A stretch of DNA of 64,000 bases from Sporomusa malonica (GCF_041428715.1 NZ_CP155572.1); one strand, 5' to 3'. Positions 32,182 through 40,726 are shown, numbered from the stretch's first letter. Translations and numbers: made by a program. Notes: generated by a model not told the origin, from the letters alone.

Positions 32182-32298
32182 CTAGAAGTTACTCAGCCAA
32201 TCAGATATAGTTGCGCCAGCTTGCTTGGTATTCAAGGCCAGATGATGGTCTCCGTCCTGGTATAGCACCAGTTCTGTACCACGGAAGTCGTATTTATG
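32182..32298 (-). pseudogene. 3' remnant of an alpha/beta hydrolase gene
   Basis: The minus strand reads about 38 open codons with no start: GTELVLYQDGDHHLAL then KQAGATISDWLSNF and TAG. The DGDHHL block with the following helix is typical of the catalytic-His end of alpha/beta hydrolases (dienelactone hydrolase/esterase group). Upstream of it the frame meets stop codons and the plus-strand leader of the next gene, so the 5' part is gone. A symmetric terminator follows at the right distance for the vanished gene. Confidence 0.6.
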
Positions 32299-32350
32299 TT
32301 TAGGTTATAATAATAAGGAAACAATATTTTAAGACTGAGGAGAGAATGAA

Positions 32351-32698
32351 ATGCTGTTACTGATTATTGCGGTGGTCATTGGAGTTGCTGCTTTCGCGAT
32401 ACTGCGTCCGCATCAGATAGCTTCTTGTCGACCGGATTTACCGCAGAAGGATGAGGGGATAGAAAGCGCGAAGGGAGGTATGGGTAGTATGATGGCAGGG
32501 GTGATATTAAGCTATCTTGTCAGCAACTTTCTAATTGATAGTCACCAGTATAACGCGTGGCGCGGGTTAAGTACAGATAAGCTTAAGGCTACGCTGGCAG
32601 CCGAGGGAATAATGAGTGAGACTGATTTTGTGGGCTTAAGTGACCAGCTTACTGCTAACGCTGAGCTAACTGAAGCTCAAAGCCAATTTGGAGATTAA
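32351..32698 (+). CDS. Membrane-anchored hypothetical protein, probably truncated by frameshift
   Basis: 115 residues. An N-terminal helix (about 1-18, LLLIIAVVIGVAAFAIL) is followed by a Gly/Met-rich possible second helix (GMGSMMAGVILSYLVSNFLI, about 43-62) and a polar C-terminus ending in LTEAQSQFGD. GAGGAGAG lies upstream of ATG 32351. The stop is probably premature: continuing open frames in the other two phases (see next entry) read like the rest of the protein. No family recognised. Confidence 0.55.
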   Translation: MLLLIIAVVIGVAAFAILRPHQIASCRPDLPQKDEGIESAKGGMGSMMAGVILSYLVSNFLIDSHQYNAWRGLSTDKLKATLAAEGIMSETDFVGLSDQLTANAELTEAQSQFGD

Positions 32699-32859
32699 CG
32701 GCCTAACCCAGGAAGAAATCAAAAAAATCTGCTGGGGAACGCGCTGCGGCTGATTAGGGATACACCTACATAGAATGGTGCCATTGTGAACGTACAGCTG
32801 TAATCGGGGAGGAGACAGATGGCGTTTTTGTAACCCTGGTAGAGACGCCGGTAATATGA
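32688..32859 (+). pseudogene. Out-of-frame continuation of the 32351 gene
   Basis: In the next frame the DNA reads NLEINGLTQEEIKKICWGT and RCG, then a stop near 32753. In the third frame it reads YTYIEWCHCERTAVIG and EETDGVFVTLVETPVI to TGA at 32857. Both pieces look protein-like (WCHC could be a metal site) and each needs a +1 shift, so two small indels seem to have broken one gene. A terminator follows at 32931-32967. Confidence 0.45.
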
Positions 32860-32930
32860 CCAGGTAATAAAGAAAGGCAACCATATCGGGGAAGTAAACA
32901 GATAGAAACAGCTAATAATTATACATGCTT

Positions 32931-32967
32931 ACAGGTAAAGGATAGAATCCTATACCTGTTTTTTGTT
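32931..32967 (+). terminator. Terminator after the broken gene
   Basis: ACAGGTAaAGGAT-aga-ATCCTaTACCTGT followed by TTTTTT; its position supports a transcript that ran through 32859. Confidence 0.85.
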
Positions 32968-33082
32968 TGTAAAAATGTCTATCAAGGTATTAATTTCAGG
33001 GAATAAATAGAAATATAGACAGAATAAAGGATAAAAAGCAGGCAGGCTAAGGATGTATACAATATTTTGTGGGCTTAAGGAC

Positions 33083-33111
33083 TTGCACATTTTGAAAACG
33101 CTTGGTACAAT
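33083..33111 (+). promoter_or_regulatory. Promoter of the TerC-family gene
   Basis: TTGCAC (33083-33088), 17-bp spacer, TACAAT (33106-33111). The leader is then about 118 bases; no yybP-ykoY (Mn2+) riboswitch core was recognised in it. Confidence 0.55.
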
Positions 33112-33234
33112 AAACTTAATTCAACGCCATTAATATCTGGTATTAAAACTTGGTATAATAGTTGAGTGCCTGCTGGTATAAGGCTGACTGTGTGTTGAAT
33201 GAGTCCGAATTTACAATAAAAAGGAGTGCAGTAA

Positions 33235-33927
33235 ATGGAGTTTTTAGTAGCGCTAGCTAGTATCATGATGGTGAACATCGTGCTTAGCGGCGACAATGCA
33301 GTGGTCATTGCTATGGCCAGCCGTTGTTTGCCCCCGAAGCAGCAGAAGATGGCCATCTTGTGGGGTAGCGCGGGGGCGATTGGGCTGCGGGTTATTTTAA
33401 CGCTTGTAGCTGTTGTACTCTTGCAAATACCCTATGTACAGTTTATCGGCGGGTTGCTCCTTATTTGGATCGCGGCCAAATTACTGATGGAGGAGCAAGG
33501 TGAAGAGTGTGTTGAAGCAGGTACCTCCTTCGGGGCAGCCATCAAGACAATCATTGTCGCCGACCTGGTAATGAGCCTCGACAATACCCTGGCAATTGCG
33601 GCTGTCGCCAAAGGCGACTATTTGCTTTTGGGTCTTGGTTTGGCGATTAGTATTCCGCTTATTGTTTTTGGCAGCCAAATTATCATCAAGATCATGGATA
33701 AATACCCGGTGGTTGTTTATGCTGGTGCCGCCCTGATTGCTTGGACGGCTGGCGAGATGATGATTAGCGATCACAAAATTGGTCCTGTCATTCATGATCT
33801 TTTCCCGGCATGGTTAATCCCGGCGGCTATAACTCTTGGTGTGGTGGCTGTGGGCTATTGGATGAAGAAAAGCCATAAAGAACAAGCGGATAATAGCCCT
33901 GCTAAGGCAAGTCATCCGGCCCAATAA
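33235..33927 (+). CDS. TerC-family integral membrane protein (YkoY/YjbE-like)
   Basis: 230 residues with seven helices. Two repeated acidic membrane motifs are present: LSGDNAVVIAM (about 19-29) and LVMSLDNTLAIAAVA (about 113-127), the metal-relay Asp-Asn pairs of the TerC/Alx group. Members export manganese or help metallation of exoenzymes in B. subtilis. AAAAAGGAG precedes ATG 33235. The polar C-terminus (MKKSHKEQADNSPAK) is cytoplasmic. Monocistronic. Confidence 0.92.
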   Translation: MEFLVALASIMMVNIVLSGDNAVVIAMASRCLPPKQQKMAILWGSAGAIGLRVILTLVAVVLLQIPYVQFIGGLLLIWIAAKLLMEEQGEECVEAGTSFGAAIKTIIVADLVMSLDNTLAIAAVAKGDYLLLGLGLAISIPLIVFGSQIIIKIMDKYPVVVYAGAALIAWTAGEMMISDHKIGPVIHDLFPAWLIPAAITLGVVAVGYWMKKSHKEQADNSPAKASHPAQ

Positions 33928-33950
33928 TATAGTAGCTAAGTAAATGAACG

Positions 33951-33980
33951 AGACATCGCTTTTGCAGCGATGTCTTTTTT
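33951..33980 (+). terminator. Terminator of the TerC-family gene
   Basis: AGACATCGCT-tttgc-AGCGATGTCT followed by TTTTT; its last bases touch structured repeat copy B. Confidence 0.92.
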
Positions 33981-34068
33981 CCTGTTGGAAAGTATTTCTT
34001 TTCGTCTGGATAAGGGTACATCGGATTGCGCTTTCGCCAGAGGCTTGGCGCAATCCGTGTTTTCTTTA
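33979..34068 (+). repeat. Structured repeat, copy B
   Basis: Second copy of the roughly 90-bp element. Hairpin 2 is perfect here: CGGATTGCGC (34022-34031) / GCGCAATCCG (34048-34057), loop of 16 with inner GCC-AGA-GGC. Hairpin 1 (TCCTG..GAAAG..CTTTTC..GTCTGGA) is weaker. It is about 70 bases upstream of, and in the same direction as, the PBP gene. Confidence 0.78.
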
Positions 34069-34139
34069 GCAGGGTAATCGCCTTGAAGCAGCGAATAATC
34101 TATAGGTGAAATCTGTAATCCAAGGAAGGGTTGACTACC

Positions 34140-36122
34140 ATGGCGGCAATGCCTTTACATATTCATAAACGTCTGGCCTTATTTCTGATGCTGACTCTCC
34201 TGGCGCTAGCTGGTTTGGCAGGGCGAATTGCCTGGATCCAGTTTGGTGAGGGTCAGCGGTTAAGCGCTAAGGTGCGGGAGCAGCTCCGGGAAAGCCGGGT
34301 GATGCAGTCGCCGCGCGGCACCATTTATGACCGCAATGGGCGGGAGCTGGCAGTGAGCACGATGACGAAATCATTATATGCTAATCCGCACGAAATAAAA
34401 GACGTTGATGCGTTAGCTGGCTTGCTGGCTCCTATTCTCGGTATTAGTCAGGCAGACCTCAAGGAGCGGCTGGTGACAGGCGCCAGTTTTATTTGGCTAA
34501 AGCGGACACTTGAGCCTGCGCAGGCCAAGGCTGTAGCAGGTCTTATCAAAGAGCATGAGCTCACAGGCCTTGGTTTTGTCGAGGAAAGTAAGCGTTATTA
34601 CCCTAATGACAGCTTAGCTGCACAGGTACTCGGCTTTGTCGGCACAGATGATATTGGGCTTGAGGGGATCGAGATGGTTCTAGATAAGACCATTAAAGGC
34701 CAGAAGCTCAAGCAGGTCATTGATACCGATAGTCATGGCACACCAATATTTAAGTCGGTTTTTTCGTTTATTCCGGAAAAGCAGGGTAAATCAGTATATT
34801 TGACCATAGATGCCACAATACAATATATTGTGGAGCGCGCGCTTGATAATGCGATGGCCAAGACCGGCGCTCAGGCAGCTACTGTGATCATCATGCAGCC
34901 TAAGACGGGAGAAATTCTGGCAATGGCCAGTCGGCCAAGTTATAATCCCAACCAGTTTGAGCGTTTCAGCTCTGAACAATGGAAAAACCGGGCAATCTCT
35001 ATTGTGTATGAGCCTGGCTCTACCTTTAAGGCAGTTATTGCTGCTGCCGCGCTTGAGGATGGCAAAGTGAGGCCGGACGAACGGTTTGTTGACAAAGGCT
35101 TTGTCGAGATATCAGGCCGGAGAATCAAAAACTGGAGTGACGAAAGCTACGGTGACGTATCTTTTATGGATATTATTAAAAACTCTATCAATACAGGGTT
35201 TGTCGAGGTTGGTATGCGGGTTGGGGCTGCTAAATTGACAAGCTATGTACGTGGTTTTGGCTTTGGTAAAGCAACCGGTATTGGGTTGCCGGGTGAAGAG
35301 GCAGGGATTTTGTTTGACCCAGAAAAGATGAGGGACAGCGATACCGCTACCATGTCGATCGGTCAGAGTATTGCTGTTACCCCGCTGCAACTGACGGCGG
35401 CCATTGCAGCCATTGCCAATGATGGTGTATTACTAAAACCACGTATTATCAAGGAATATCATTATGATGACGGTACACTGGCAGATACATTTGATCCAGT
35501 AGTTATCAGGCAGGCCATTAGTCCGGAAACAGCTCGCACACTTTCGGTTATGTTGGAGAAGGTTGTTAGTGAGGGAGGCGGCAAAAAGGCGGCTGTTAAG
35601 GGCTACCACTTTGCCGGTAAAACTGGTACAGCTGAAAAACTAAAACCAGGGGGTTATGGTTATTTGGCTGGGCATTATATTGCCTCTTTTGGTGGCTTTG
35701 GCCCTGTGGAAGACCCGCAGGTTGCCGCACTAATTGTCCTTGACGATCCAGCAGGCATCTATTACGGCGGTGAGATTGCGGCACCGGTATTTAACGAAAT
35801 TATGTCCCAGGTTATGCGGTATATGAGTGTCCGTCCCCAAGACGGTAATCCGTTGCTGCCGCCGATCAAACCAGAAGCAGCAAATGCCACGGCCACCTAT
35901 ACGTCGCCGATTGTCGAGGGACCGCCGGTGACTCCGCCGACTGGGCACGTATTGGTGCCGGTGTTAAGTGGAAAAACGATTAGGGAGGCGGCCGAATCTC
36001 TCCACAATTTGGGGCTTACTTTTGTGCCGGTTGGCACAGGTACAGCTGTAAAACAAAATGTTGCTCCCCATACGGCAGTCAAGCCTGGGGTGGAAATCAT
36101 TGTCTACTTTGAGCCAAGATAA
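34140..36122 (+). CDS. Penicillin-binding protein, class B transpeptidase with PASTA domain (SpoVD/FtsI-like)
   Basis: 660 residues, one N-terminal helix (about 7-27), a PBP dimerisation domain (about 50-215) and the transpeptidase domain with Ser294 in STFK, SIN in NSINTGFVEVG and KTGTAEK. A single PASTA domain closes the protein (about 598-655, starting HVLVPVLSGKTIREAA). It cross-links peptidoglycan; the PASTA tail and Sporomusa-like background suggest SpoVD (cortex) rather than the division FtsI. ATG 34140 has GGAAGGG about 9 bases upstream; TTG 34131 is too close. The leader holds structured repeat copy B. Confidence 0.92.
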   Translation: MAAMPLHIHKRLALFLMLTLLALAGLAGRIAWIQFGEGQRLSAKVREQLRESRVMQSPRGTIYDRNGRELAVSTMTKSLYANPHEIKDVDALAGLLAPILGISQADLKERLVTGASFIWLKRTLEPAQAKAVAGLIKEHELTGLGFVEESKRYYPNDSLAAQVLGFVGTDDIGLEGIEMVLDKTIKGQKLKQVIDTDSHGTPIFKSVFSFIPEKQGKSVYLTIDATIQYIVERALDNAMAKTGAQAATVIIMQPKTGEILAMASRPSYNPNQFERFSSEQWKNRAISIVYEPGSTFKAVIAAAALEDGKVRPDERFVDKGFVEISGRRIKNWSDESYGDVSFMDIIKNSINTGFVEVGMRVGAAKLTSYVRGFGFGKATGIGLPGEEAGILFDPEKMRDSDTATMSIGQSIAVTPLQLTAAIAAIANDGVLLKPRIIKEYHYDDGTLADTFDPVVIRQAISPETARTLSVMLEKVVSEGGGKKAAVKGYHFAGKTGTAEKLKPGGYGYLAGHYIASFGGFGPVEDPQVAALIVLDDPAGIYYGGEIAAPVFNEIMSQVMRYMSVRPQDGNPLLPPIKPEAANATATYTSPIVEGPPVTPPTGHVLVPVLSGKTIREAAESLHNLGLTFVPVGTGTAVKQNVAPHTAVKPGVEIIVYFEPR

Positions 36123-36211
36123 GGAAAGATATCTGCGAATACATTGTTACAGGCAGGATAACCTAATATAGGGATCGTGAGAGTAAAAGGATTTTACAAA
36201 GGTTTGAAGAT

Positions 36212-37486
36212 ATGAAAAAAAATCACAGTCAATTCATTCTCGGTGACGCGTGGCCGGTTGCCGAACTTGTTGTTGAATACATTAAATTACAGCCTGGAGT
36301 AAAGCAAGCTGCTGTGGCCGGTACTATCCGGCGCGGACTCGAAATAATCCGGGATATCGATATTGTAGTCGCCGCTTCGTCGCCTGACAGCCTGGTTGCT
36401 GCTATGCTGGCGATGCAAGGGATTAATCATGTTATTAGCCAAGAGGTTGGCAGGCTTACTGTCAGTTTGATAAATAGTCTTGTTTGTACTGTGTACATTG
36501 TCAGTCCTCACGAATACTCTGTAGCGCTGCTTTATTATACAGGCAGCGCCGGTTATGTAGCTAAATTGGCTGAGCAGGCTACGCGGCAGGGTTTGACACT
36601 CGATTCTGCCGGTCTTACGAATCAGCAAGGCGAACAAGTCGCTGTGAAGGATGAACGCAGTTTGTATGCAATGCTGAAGCTAAGCTATGTCGAGCCTGAA
36701 GGTAGAGAAGACGAGACAGAACTAAGGCCTGCAGGGGATGCCGCTGAGCCACTGGTAGCCGTGTCAGATATTCGCGGCGTTTTCCATGTTCACACTACAT
36801 ATTCGGACGGAGTGGGCAGTCTGGCCGATATGGCGGCAGCAGCCAGGCAGCGAGGCTGGCAGTACCTGGGGATAGCTGACCATAGCCGCACCGCTGTCTA
36901 TGCTAGGGGGCTTAGAACAGAAACCGTCATGGCCCAGCGGCGGGAAATTGACAAATTGAATGCTGCCTATCCTGATTTCGCTATTTTAGCTGGGATTGAA
37001 AGTGACATACTGCCTAATGGTTCACTGGATTATCCTGATGAAATATTAGCAAGCTTTGATTTTGTCGTAGCATCTGTTCATTCAGCTTTCCGGCAGAACG
37101 AAACCGACATGACCCGCCGGATTGTGCGGGCTGTTAATAATCGTTATGTAACTATGTTGGGGCATCCAACAGGACGGATCCTGCTGAGGCGCAAAGGCTA
37201 TGCTGTCAGCCTGCCTGAGGTAATCCGGGCCGCCGCTCATAGCGGTACAATTATTGAGATTAACGCCAGTCCCTACCGGCTTGATCTGGATTGGCGCTGG
37301 TGCCGTATCGCCAAAGAGCAGGGGGTTGTATTTGCCATCAATCCGGACGCACATGCTGTGGGCGAGCTCGAGCACCTGCGCTATGGCTTGGCTTCAGCCC
37401 GCAAAGCCGGTCTGACTGCTAATGACATCATCAATACCTGCTCTCTTTCTGAGATAATCGAAATACTCAAACGCAAGCGCCAATAG
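36212..37486 (+). CDS. PolX-like protein: degenerate polymerase palm plus PHP phosphoesterase
   Basis: 424 residues. Residues 10-150 resemble the X-family polymerase palm (VAGTIRRGLEIIRDIDIVVA with Asp48 and Asp50), and about 185-420 form a PHP domain with FHVHTTYSDG, IADHSRT, AGIESDILP, SVHSAF, GHPTGRIL and NPDAHAV, so a metal site looks intact. Normal PolX (about 570 residues) begins with a helix-hairpin-helix and fingers region that is absent here. The third palm Asp (usual VDLRV) is replaced in LVCTVYIV. It is therefore probably a PHP exonuclease/phosphatase, not a polymerase. Start ATG 36212 has a weak ribosome site. Confidence 0.85.
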   Translation: MKKNHSQFILGDAWPVAELVVEYIKLQPGVKQAAVAGTIRRGLEIIRDIDIVVAASSPDSLVAAMLAMQGINHVISQEVGRLTVSLINSLVCTVYIVSPHEYSVALLYYTGSAGYVAKLAEQATRQGLTLDSAGLTNQQGEQVAVKDERSLYAMLKLSYVEPEGREDETELRPAGDAAEPLVAVSDIRGVFHVHTTYSDGVGSLADMAAAARQRGWQYLGIADHSRTAVYARGLRTETVMAQRREIDKLNAAYPDFAILAGIESDILPNGSLDYPDEILASFDFVVASVHSAFRQNETDMTRRIVRAVNNRYVTMLGHPTGRILLRRKGYAVSLPEVIRAAAHSGTIIEINASPYRLDLDWRWCRIAKEQGVVFAINPDAHAVGELEHLRYGLASARKAGLTANDIINTCSLSEIIEILKRKRQ

Positions 37487-37498
37487 CTCTCGTTGAGG

Positions 37499-37543
37499 CT
37501 TAAAGAATAAGAGGCGGCTGTAGGCCGCCTCTTATTCTTTAAG
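37499..37543. terminator. Bidirectional terminator between the PHP gene and the spore protein gene
   Basis: Arms CTTAAAGAATAAGAGGCGGC and GCCGCCTCTTATTCTTTAAG around TGTAG; it serves both convergent genes. Confidence 0.9.
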
Positions 37544-37547
37544 CTCA

Positions 37548-37826
37548 TTAGTTGCTGCTATTAATATCAAACTGGGAAGTCATAGTGCCAGCAGTAGTGC
37601 TGGTTGTAGTGGCAGTTGCGGTTTGTCCGCCCATTGAAGATTCATACTGCTCGATCATACGGCGAACCATATGGCCGCCAACTCGGCCGCAGTCAGCTGA
37701 GGTCATGGTACTCCAACCTTGGCTGCGTACGCGTTCGGTAATACCTAATTCAGTAGCAACCTCCATTTTCATGCGGTCAAGGGCATTTTCTGCACCAGGA
37801 TTAACAGGTTTTCTGCTTCTTGCCAT
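37548..37826 (-). CDS. Small acid-soluble spore protein, alpha/beta type
   Basis: 92 residues. Coats and protects spore DNA. The core matches the family: NALDRMKMEVATELGI (helix 1, with the germination-protease site at its end), then SADCGRVGGHMVRRMIEQYE (helix 2; usual GNVGG block here GRVGG). A Thr-rich tail of about 25 residues (ATATTTSTTAGTMTSQ) extends beyond the usual end. ATG 37826 follows CAGGAGGTG; a longer frame from 37838 would begin inside that site. Upstream, GGCAT and CATAATA spaced by 16 bases are a possible but imperfect sigma-G promoter. The gene shows the organism sporulates. Confidence 0.95.
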   Translation of the reverse strand: MARSRKPVNPGAENALDRMKMEVATELGITERVRSQGWSTMTSADCGRVGGHMVRRMIEQYESSMGGQTATATTTSTTAGTMTSQFDINSSN

Positions 37827-38056
37827 GTAATAAAGCACCTCCTGAGATTTTTCTAGTTCTAGTATCTGCGGCGAGAATGTAGGTTATCCTATAAATATTA
37901 TGTTAATTAAGTAAAATGATGCCAATCACCGGATCATAGGGTTTTGTGGAAGAAAATAGTCAGAATTATTATGGAAGGAATTTACAAAACGGCAGAGAAT
38001 AATTATATGCACAAGGCATCAATAGTAGAATGATTATGTTTTAATGGAGTGTTGTA

Positions 38057-38398
38057 ATGCATGAATTGACAATTGCGCAAGGCATCTTGGATATTGTGCT
38101 GAATACAGCTGACAGCCATGGTGCTGGCAAGGTGACTGGTGTTAAGGTGCTGGCAGGTGAGTTGGCAGGTATTGTGCCTGAAGCGCTGGAATTTGGCTTT
38201 GCAGCTCTGTCTGAGGGAACGATAGCTGCTGGCGCCTGCTTGGCAATTCACGTCACACCGCTGATTGGCCGTTGCCGGGACTGTGGGGATGAACGCCGGG
38301 TTGATAAATATCGCTTTGTTTGTTTAACCTGTGGCTCATCTGCCATCGAGATTACTTCAGGACGGGAACTCAAAGTCGAAAGTGTGGAGGTGGAGTAG
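38057..38398 (+). CDS. hypA: Hydrogenase maturation nickel metallochaperone HypA
   Basis: 113 residues. Delivers Ni to [NiFe]-hydrogenase (or urease). The N-terminus MHELTIAQGILDIV has the essential Ni-binding Met1-His2-Glu3, and the zinc site is CRDCGD..CLTCGSS (about 75-95). ATG 38057 has GGAGTG upstream. Only two bases separate its stop from the hypB start, so they form an operon. No hydrogenase structural gene or other hyp gene is in the window. Confidence 0.95.
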   Translation: MHELTIAQGILDIVLNTADSHGAGKVTGVKVLAGELAGIVPEALEFGFAALSEGTIAAGACLAIHVTPLIGRCRDCGDERRVDKYRFVCLTCGSSAIEITSGRELKVESVEVE

Positions 38399-38400
38399 GG

Positions 38401-39069
38401 GTGGAGATACCTGTAATGAGCAATATTCTTGATAAAAATGATCAGATTGCTGCCGAGTTAAACTCCGTGCTAACAAGCCGGGGGATTTTCGTGGTTAATC
38501 TTCTGGGGTCGCCTGGGTGCGGCAAAACCTCGCTGCTGGAACAAACGGTAAGTTTATTGAACAATGAACTTAAGCTGGCTATTATTGAAGGCGACTTGTA
38601 TACCTCAAAAGATGCGGACAGGTTAGCTGCATACGGAACACCTGTTGTTCAAATAAATACCCAGGGGGGCTGCCACCTTGATGCAGCTATGGTAAAAGCG
38701 GCTTTATCCCAACTGGATTTGGACCCTATTGATATTCTGATTGTTGAGAATGTCGGCAATTTAGTGTGTCCTGCTGAATTTAATGTAGGAGAACACGCGA
38801 AGGTCGTTGTACTTAGCACTACTGAGGGCGAGGACAAGCCGCTTAAATATCCTCTTGTTTTTCGGCAGTCTGAAGCCGTTATTTTAAATAAAATTGATTT
38901 GTTGCCTTATACGAGTTTTGCCATGGACGATGCTATTCGCGACATCAAAGGATTAAATCCGCAAGCAGAGCTATTACAAACCTCCTGCAGAACTGGGGAA
39001 GGATTAACTACCTGGATTGAATGGCTTAAAATGAGGGCATCCCAAACGCGCGAGATGAGGAAACTCTAA
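38401..39069 (+). CDS. hypB: Hydrogenase nickel incorporation GTPase HypB
   Basis: 222 residues of the SIMIBI GTPase class. Walker A GSPGCGKTSLLEQ near residue 42, IEGDLYTSKDADRL, the CysHis metal site at the dimer interface (TQGGCHLDAAMV), VENVGNLVCPAEF and NKIDLLPY (G4) are all present. No His-rich nickel-storage stretch occurs at the N-terminus. GTG 38401 is used: GGAGGTGGAG lies 5-9 bases upstream inside the end of hypA, and an in-frame extension further up would lie in hypA. Confidence 0.95.
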   Translation: MEIPVMSNILDKNDQIAAELNSVLTSRGIFVVNLLGSPGCGKTSLLEQTVSLLNNELKLAIIEGDLYTSKDADRLAAYGTPVVQINTQGGCHLDAAMVKAALSQLDLDPIDILIVENVGNLVCPAEFNVGEHAKVVVLSTTEGEDKPLKYPLVFRQSEAVILNKIDLLPYTSFAMDDAIRDIKGLNPQAELLQTSCRTGEGLTTWIEWLKMRASQTREMRKL

Positions 39070-39082
39070 TTTAGGGGGAACT

Positions 39083-39262
39083 ATGATAAACCTGGCGGAA
39101 AAAGAACGGGAAATTGAGATTGCGCGCGCGCGGCTGCACCTTCTGGTTGAACAAAAAAATGGTGATTTTTCTAACAAGGATGTAGCAGAGCAGAGTATTT
39201 ACCTTGATAAACTGATTGTCGCGTATGAGCTGGCCAATGGCCGTCGGCCCAGTAAAAACTAA
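39083..39262 (+). CDS. Spo0E-like aspartyl-phosphate phosphatase (small)
   Basis: 59 residues. TAGGGGGAAC precedes ATG 39083. The sequence has the two-helix Spo0E layout: LAEKEREIEIARARLHLLVE then a short turn (KNGDFSNKDV) and a second helix with SIYLDKLIVAYE, which fits the family signature SQxLDxLIxxY except Ile for Gln. Spo0E proteins dephosphorylate Spo0A-P and delay sporulation. It is 13 bases after hypB and may be co-transcribed. Assignment is by motif only, since the family is short. Confidence 0.7.
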   Translation: MINLAEKEREIEIARARLHLLVEQKNGDFSNKDVAEQSIYLDKLIVAYELANGRRPSKN

Positions 39263-39373
39263 TCTTAGTAGGTGGGAAAGAAAAAAACCGAGGTCTAATC
39301 CTGCCGCTGTCATTATAAATTGTACTAGTGGGTATTTACCTACTCTTACTTTAGCGCAGCGGAGGGAAGGGTA

Positions 39374-40726
39374 TTGAATAAATCAGGAAACCGGCAGCAA
39401 CTTAGGCGCGGTCTTAAAGAACGGCATATTCAGCTCATAGCGCTTGGTGGTTCTATTGGGGTTGGGCTGTTTTTGGGATCGTCAGCAGCTATCCAGATTG
39501 CCGGTCCCGCACTCCTGGTGGCCTATCTTATTGGTGGGGCGGTCGTGTTTTGTCTGTTAAGGGCGCTGGGAGAGGTAGCTGTTGCCTACCCGGTAGCCGG
39601 TTCGTTCAGCACCTATGCCCATACCTTTTTGGGGCCGCTGGCTGGGTACCTGACCGGTTGGACGTATTGGTTTATGTGGGTTGTGACCGGTATGGCCGAG
39701 ATTACTGCTGTCGGGGTATATGTACATTATTGGCTGCCTGAGCTGCCGCAATGGATTCCCGCTTTAGCGGCTGTGGTTATTATGACTGGTGTTAATCTGA
39801 TTGCTGTCGAGGCTTATGGCGAGTTTGAGTTTTGGTTTGCATTAATTAAAGTTATCGCCATCGTCCTTTTGATCCTGGGTGGTTTAGGGATGATACTTTT
39901 TGGTATTGGTAATAACGGGGTTCCTGTGGGGATAACGCACCTCTGGCAGCATGGCGGTTTTTTTCCGCATGGCATCAGTGGTGTGGTCATGGCGTTAGCT
40001 ATGGTGCTGTTTTCTTATGTCGGCATTGAGGTAATTGGTATTACGGCCGGTGAGGTTAAAGATCCTGGCAAAGCGCTGCCTGCTGCCATTGATAAGGTGT
40101 TTTGGCGGATCATCCTGTTCTATATCGGATCACTATATGTAATTATGTCTATCTACCCTTGGACAGAGATTGGTAGTGTGGGCAGTCCGTTTGTTTCCGT
40201 CTTTGAAAAGCTGGGAGTGGGGGATGCTGCTGGTATTATGAATTTCGTCGTGTTAACGGCAGCCCTGTCTTCGTGTAATAGCGGTATTTTCAGTACAGGC
40301 CGCATGCTGTACGCTCTGGCAGAGCAAGGAGAAGCGCCGGCATTTTTGCGGAAGCTGGGCGGCAGTCAGGTCCCTGTTAACGGTGTGCTTGTTTCAGCGG
40401 CCTGCCTACTGGCAGGAGTTGTGCTCAATTATTTTATTCCGGCCAAGGTGTTTACCTATGTAATAAGTATTGGGACCTTTGCTTGTTTATGGGTGTGGGC
40501 GACTATTGTCGTTGTACAGATAAAGTTTCGTCGAAGCCGGCTGCCGGCTGAGACGGCAAAGCTGGCATATCCTATGCCCTGGTATCCTGTATCAGGTGTT
40601 TTTTGTCTGATGATGCTTGCTTTGGTAGTCGCGGTTATGAGTCAGGATGCCGACACGGCACTGGCGCTGTTTGTTGGGCCATTATGGCTGCTGGGGCTGA
40701 CGCTGTCTTACATAATCAGCAGATAA
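39374..40726 (+). CDS. Amino-acid permease, APC superfamily (AAT family)
   Basis: 450 residues, 12 helices. The N-terminal signature RGLKERHIQLIALGGSIGVG (TM1, with the substrate-binding GSIGVG loop) and SAAIQIAGPALLVAYLIGG (TM2) place it with proline, GABA, aromatic and D-Ala/Gly permeases. GEVAVAYPVAGSFSTYA follows as usual for AAT members. TTG 39374 follows GGAGGGAAGGG. Its neighbours, an alanine symporter and alanine racemase/dehydrogenase, hint at alanine, serine or glycine, but the substrate cannot be fixed by motif. Confidence 0.9.
   Translation: MNKSGNRQQLRRGLKERHIQLIALGGSIGVGLFLGSSAAIQIAGPALLVAYLIGGAVVFCLLRALGEVAVAYPVAGSFSTYAHTFLGPLAGYLTGWTYWFMWVVTGMAEITAVGVYVHYWLPELPQWIPALAAVVIMTGVNLIAVEAYGEFEFWFALIKVIAIVLLILGGLGMILFGIGNNGVPVGITHLWQHGGFFPHGISGVVMALAMVLFSYVGIEVIGITAGEVKDPGKALPAAIDKVFWRIILFYIGSLYVIMSIYPWTEIGSVGSPFVSVFEKLGVGDAAGIMNFVVLTAALSSCNSGIFSTGRMLYALAEQGEAPAFLRKLGGSQVPVNGVLVSAACLLAGVVLNYFIPAKVFTYVISIGTFACLWVWATIVVVQIKFRRSRLPAETAKLAYPMPWYPVSGVFCLMMLALVVAVMSQDADTALALFVGPLWLLGLTLSYIISR

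Noticed and set aside
33112..33234. Mn2+ (yybP-ykoY) riboswitch before the TerC-family gene
   Set aside because: TerC/YkoY genes often have this riboswitch, but the conserved GGGGAGUA and GCCGAGC-like cores are not present in the 118-base leader.
38401..39069. Hydrogenase gene cluster around hypA-hypB
   Set aside because: No structural hydrogenase or hypCDEF genes lie nearby; the two genes stand alone, so only nickel insertion can be claimed.
39071..39313. 80-residue minus-strand frame opposite the Spo0E-like gene
   Set aside because: No ribosome site and it is the shadow of the 59-residue plus-strand gene, which has a strong Shine-Dalgarno and a family motif.
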